From the NCBI GenBank assembly GCA_964617105.1, contig CAZTWC010000041.1:9392-18871 (forward strand): a DNA stretch of 9,480 bases. Direction: 5' to 3'. Below, one piece after another: positions 7,190-9,480 of the stretch. How positions within the stretch are numbered: position 1 is the stretch's first letter; the number at the start of each line of letters is the position of its first letter. The notes under the pieces were generated by a model, which saw nothing but the letters and a program-made list of their open reading frames with translations, had not been told where the DNA came from and did no database searches. The DNA is from CAZTWC01 sp964617105 [NCBI: uncultured Myxococcia bacterium]. Its GTDB lineage: Bacteria; CAZTWC01. Both the position numbers and the translations under genes were made by a program.

Positions 7190-7591
7190 TTGAATAAGTA
7201 TCACTACAAGGGCCGGTTTCCTCAGGCAATGGAACTGTTTAAACTGGTAAAAATGGTTATGGAGCACCTTTGCCAGGATAAGGTAACTGATTTTAAGGTG
7301 GGCAGTCTGCTGGACATGAGCCGGCAATATACCCACTTTTGGAAAGCCGGTTACCAGGGCCTCGGTCTAAAGCACTATCGCATTTTACTTGATAAAACCG
7401 ATATCCCCCCAGCCTTGCTTTTTGATATTCTGCTAGGTAAACAGAGCGCAGCCGAAGCCTTTGATATTTACTGCATAAGTCAATATAGCGCCAATTGCAA
7501 AAACCAAGATTTCTATCTCTCCATCAGAGGAAATAAAAAACCCACCAAAAAGATGGTATCGGAGTTGCAAAGGGTTATCGACCGCTTTTAG
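7190..7591 (+). CDS. Small cytoplasmic protein with helix-turn-helix-like core, function unknown
   Basis: A 133-residue protein without signal peptide or membrane segment. Residues 35-62 (FKVGSLLDMSRQYTHFWKAG and on to GLGL) read like an HTH of the Xre/lambda-repressor type: a helix, a turn at DMS, and a recognition-like helix RQYTHFWKAG. A hydrophobic helix with the IPPALLFDILLGK motif (72-84) follows. The C-terminal third is basic (RGNKKPTKK at 113-121) and may help bind DNA or RNA. It begins one base after the stop of the secreted TPR gene, with GGAG seven bases from its TTG start, so the two should be made together. A nearby ATG alternative is residue 14, which would trim the first helix. 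It could be a local regulator of this pair. The HTH call is by eye only, and a non-DNA-binding helical protein is possible. Confidence 0.72.
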   Translation: MNKYHYKGRFPQAMELFKLVKMVMEHLCQDKVTDFKVGSLLDMSRQYTHFWKAGYQGLGLKHYRILLDKTDIPPALLFDILLGKQSAAEAFDIYCISQYSANCKNQDFYLSIRGNKKPTKKMVSELQRVIDRF

Positions 7592-7649
7592 GACGGGAAC
7601 TATTTAATAATGGAAAATCCCTCTGGGCGCAATAGGGCCTAAAAAATCA

Positions 7650-8810
7650 TCACCCGATCAAATCGCCACTCCATAGCATGGCCAAAAATTCGGGCCAAGG
7701 TAAGATATCTATTGGGCCAACTTTGCGGATATACTTTTCATTGCATACTAAAATCGCTTTTTTGGGATTATGTTCTTCTGTAAAAACTTTCAAAGGGCGC
7801 AGGTGTTTGTTAAGTATATTACTACTCCCCTTTACTTCTATGGCCACCTCACCATTTTGGAGAATAAAATCAACCTCTATTCCGCCTTTTGTCCGCCAAA
7901 ACCGAATGGAATAATCGAGTTCAGAATATGCCCGGTGCGCCAAAAGTTCCATCAAAATAAAGTGTTCAAAGGCCTTGCCAAATTCTTCACCCCGCTCCTC
8001 GATCAATCTTCTTTTGGTCAAAAATCCCGCTACTCCGACGTCAAAAAGATAAAATTTTGGGGTTGAAGTAATTATCTGTCTCCCTTTAATTTTACTGAAT
8101 GGCTCAATGAACTGACCCAAAAGGGTATCTACCAGGATCTGGTAATAGGCTTTAACAGTTTTGGCATCGACTCCACAATCCCGGGCGATATTGACATAGT
8201 TGGTAAGTTCTCCGTGGCTGTATCCCAGAGAATCCAAAAAACGGGAAAAAGCCGGAACATTTCTGACTAAACCCTCCTGGCTGATCTCCTCTTTTAAATA
8301 ATCAATCAGATATGCTTTCAGGGTCCTCAAATAGTTTTTATCAAGATAGTGCGAAGGTATGAGACCTCTATTTAAGGCTTTTAATAGGTCAATTGGAGCA
8401 ATCTCTTTCCAAGTTAAAGGAAACATTTGCATTCGCCAGGCTCGCCCACCCAAAAGATTGGCCTGTCCTCTTTTTACTTTTCTGGCACTGGAACCACACA
8501 AAATAAAACTCAATTTTTTATTTTCAATTAACCAGTGAATTTCATCCAATAATCTGGGGATTTTTTGCACTTCGTCTACAATTATAGGCTTCTTTAGTTT
8601 TACCGAAGGATTGGCCAGGACTTGTTCCCTAAAGAGCGATGGGTTTTTGGAAAGTTCAAAATAGAGATCGGTTTTCAAAAAGTCAAAATAGATACTTTCA
8701 GGAAAGTTAGTCTTTAAAAATGTGGACTTGCCGGTCTTGCGCGGACCCCATAAAAAAGCACTCTGTCCCGAAGGCAAATCAAAGTTTAATATCCTTTTAA
8801 AGTCAACCAT
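7650..8810 (-). CDS. AAA ATPase with C-terminal DUF4143 (PD-(D/E)XK nuclease-like) domain
   Basis: A 386-residue protein of the widespread, often horizontally moved AAA_14/DUF4143 family. The N-terminal ATPase has Walker A GPRKTGKS (22-29), Walker B PIIVDE (75-80) and a sensor-like ILCGSSARK (103-111), followed by GGRAWRMQMFPLTWKEI, the segment commonly seen after the ATPase core. Residues about 200-260 form a winged-helix-like linker (SHGELTNYVNIARDCGVDAKTVKAYYQIL; then FYLFDVGVAGFL). The C-terminus has EHFILMELL (282-290) and EVDFIL...AIEVKGS (312-329), with Asp314 and Glu325-x-Lys327 as a plausible PD-(D/E)XK core. AGGAGG lies ten bases before the ATG and a strong promoter lies upstream. 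It is a single gene convergent with the HTH-like gene. Sampled blocks have 30-38% G+C, lower than the tryptophanase gene (about 50% in one block), hinting at transfer. The cellular role of the family is not settled. Confidence 0.93.
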   Translation of the reverse strand: MVDFKRILNFDLPSGQSAFLWGPRKTGKSTFLKTNFPESIYFDFLKTDLYFELSKNPSLFREQVLANPSVKLKKPIIVDEVQKIPRLLDEIHWLIENKKLSFILCGSSARKVKRGQANLLGGRAWRMQMFPLTWKEIAPIDLLKALNRGLIPSHYLDKNYLRTLKAYLIDYLKEEISQEGLVRNVPAFSRFLDSLGYSHGELTNYVNIARDCGVDAKTVKAYYQILVDTLLGQFIEPFSKIKGRQIITSTPKFYLFDVGVAGFLTKRRLIEERGEEFGKAFEHFILMELLAHRAYSELDYSIRFWRTKGGIEVDFILQNGEVAIEVKGSSNILNKHLRPLKVFTEEHNPKKAILVCNEKYIRKVGPIDILPWPEFLAMLWSGDLIG

Positions 8811-8820
8811 GCCGGAACAA

Positions 8821-8826
8821 CCTCCT
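8821..8826 (-). promoter_or_regulatory. Strong ribosome binding site of the AAA ATPase gene
   Basis: A perfect AGGAGG on the minus strand, ten bases before the ATG at 8810. The spacing is slightly long, but no other in-frame start lies nearer. It begins one base from the edge of the 15-base palindrome. Confidence 0.75.
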
Positions 8827-8827
8827 G

Positions 8828-8842
8828 ATTAGTCAGACTAAT
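8828..8842. repeat. Perfect 15-base palindrome, candidate operator of the AAA ATPase gene
   Basis: ATTAGTC and GACTAAT are exact inverted copies around a single central base. The site lies between the predicted -10 box (8852-8857) and the ribosome binding site (8821-8826), so it would cover roughly +3 to +17 of the transcript. A dimeric repressor bound there would block transcription start; in RNA, the almost absent loop makes a stable hairpin unlikely. Perfect symmetry over 15 bases is unlikely by chance at this position, although AT-rich DNA raises the background. The binding protein is unknown. Confidence 0.6.
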
Positions 8843-8851
8843 ACGGAATTC

Positions 8852-8880
8852 ATTCTACTTTAAATAAAAAGAAAAGTCAA
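8852..8880 (-). promoter_or_regulatory. Near-consensus sigma-70 promoter of the AAA ATPase gene
   Basis: On the minus strand TTGACT (8880-8875) and TAGAAT (8857-8852) are separated by exactly 17 bases; each box differs from consensus at one position. The spacer is a run of T-rich sequence. Transcription should start near 8845, giving a leader of about 35 bases that includes the palindrome and AGGAGG. This is the best promoter in the window. Confidence 0.75.
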
Positions 8881-9086
8881 AATAAATTCATTGACCGGTT
8901 TTAATATTTCTGAAAACTAAAAACAATTATTTATATTCTTCTGTTCTTGACAAAGTCATTGTTAATGTTTACTTTTTATTTCAGGTTAATTTGCGAAGCA
9001 ATATTTGTCGCTTTTTTAAATTGCCAACAGATGCCAATTATGTTAATTTGTTATACAAATTTTTATAATGAATTTAGAGCAATAAT
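8881..9086. other. AT-rich spacer upstream of the divergent exported protein
   Basis: Hand counting gives 44 G+C in 180 bases for 8881-9060 (about 24%), far below the flanking genes. It holds a perfect TTGACA (8947-8952) with only a poor -10 (TACTTT, 8970-8975) at 17 bases, and separately a perfect TATAAT (9064-9069) without a good -35. GTTAATTTG occurs twice (8985-8993 and 9042-9050), and GCCAA-containing copies TGCCAA begin at 9022 and 9032, one helical turn apart. An open frame of 41 codons, 8965-9090, overlaps the next start as ATGA but has no ribosome site. Promoter activity is likely; the exact site is not decided. Confidence 0.5.
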
Positions 9087-9480
9087 ATGATTAAGTCCTG
9101 CTTTTTACCAACCAAGTGGTTCAAAATATTCACAACCAGATTATTCTCCGTATGGAAACCTATTTATGCTCATTGGAGACTGGTTAATTTTCGATTTTTT
9201 TCTGCCAAGGCACTGGTAGCCTTGTTGATGATCCTGTTCTCCTTCGCTCTGCCCTCACTGGCCGCCAAAAAGCCTGAAACCCTGGTGATTGCCGATCTAA
9301 AACCGATAAAACCGTTAAGTAAAAGCCAGGCTTATGCGATTACCGAAAGAGTGCGGGATGTAGTGATCAACTCCGGGATTTTTCAGGTATTGAGCCGGGA
9401 GGAGATGGAAAATATCCGCCGGGAAGCCAGGTTCCAGATGTCGGATGAGTGTAAAAAGGGGGAGGATGAAATCTCCTGTT
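9087..9480 (+). CDS. Exported protein with CsgG/FlgO/LpoB-like N-terminal domain (3' truncated)
   Basis: The frame is open to the window edge, giving 131 codons. A hydrophobic core at about residues 42-56 (LVALLMILFSFALPSLAA) with a likely cleavage after SLAA (57-60) marks an exported protein. The n-region is unusually long, about 40 residues, and no lipobox cysteine is present. The mature part begins ETLVIADLKPI (64-74), then AITERVRDVVINSGIFQVLSREEM (84-107) and RFQMSDECKKGEDEISC (115-131). This beta-strand, helix, V-L-S-R-E-E-M pattern is that of periplasmic proteins related to CsgG, FlgO or LpoB, which often continue with a Cys-containing helix and a GxxLGA motif beyond the point cut here. 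ATG at 9087 is the only in-frame start found before the hydrophobic core, but lacks a clear ribosome site. The exact family is not certain, and the function is open (outer-membrane secretion, envelope assembly or sensing). Confidence 0.75.
   Translation, partial: MIKSCFLPTKWFKIFTTRLFSVWKPIYAHWRLVNFRFFSAKALVALLMILFSFALPSLAAKKPETLVIADLKPIKPLSKSQAYAITERVRDVVINSGIFQVLSREEMENIRREARFQMSDECKKGEDEISC

Noticed and set aside
7592-7649. Possible bidirectional terminator between the convergent HTH-like and ATPase genes
   Set aside because: Only a four-pair stem (CCCT/AGGG, 11-base loop) before a run of A could be found, which is too weak to call.
7770-8066. Plus-strand frames opposite the DUF4143 domain
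   Set aside because: They lie antisense to a clear family domain and show no ribosome site or recognisable motif.

Overview
The window reads as a chromosomal segment of a Gram-negative, probably anaerobic bacterium. A secreted TPR protein with a barrel-like C-terminus and a second exported protein at the right edge imply an outer membrane. A tryptophanase implies amino acid use. The CarD/CdnL-type protein at the left edge resembles, from memory, the Myxococcus CdnL over nearly its whole length. A Desulfobacterota/Myxococcota-like source is therefore my best guess, but it is an inference. No rRNA, tRNA, CRISPR array, insertion sequence or phage gene was seen.

Left block (2-2625, + strand): the 3' part of a CdnL-like RNA polymerase-binding regulator overlaps by four bases (TTGA) an S66 LD-carboxypeptidase (LdcA). 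Nine bases later comes a serine hydrolase of the beta-lactamase fold whose motifs match the AmiE/EstB-like branch. Neither hydrolase shows a signal peptide, so the pair looks like a cytoplasmic muropeptide-recycling unit.

Middle block (5915-2667, - strand): an ABC-2 type permease, its ATPase and a tryptophanase lie in one direction with gaps of 13 and 35 bases, consistent with one operon. Linking tryptophanase to an ABC-2 transporter, rather than to the usual tryptophan permease, is the most unusual gene arrangement here.

Right block: reading rightwards from a 109-base divergent spacer are a secreted TPR protein with a beta-rich C-terminus (6025-7188) and a tightly coupled small protein with a helix-turn-helix-like core (7190-7591, TTG start). 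Facing them is an AAA ATPase with a C-terminal DUF4143 nuclease-like domain (8810-7650). It has a near-consensus sigma-70 promoter, and a perfect 15-base palindrome lies just downstream of the predicted transcription start. A strongly AT-rich spacer (about 24% G+C over 8881-9060 by hand count) separates it from the 5' part of a divergent exported protein resembling the CsgG/FlgO/LpoB-type N-terminal domain (9087 to the edge).

The candidates most worth following are the tryptophanase-transporter operon, the palindrome at the AAA ATPase promoter, and the secreted TPR/barrel plus HTH-like pair. No fully new system can be claimed from sequence reading alone.
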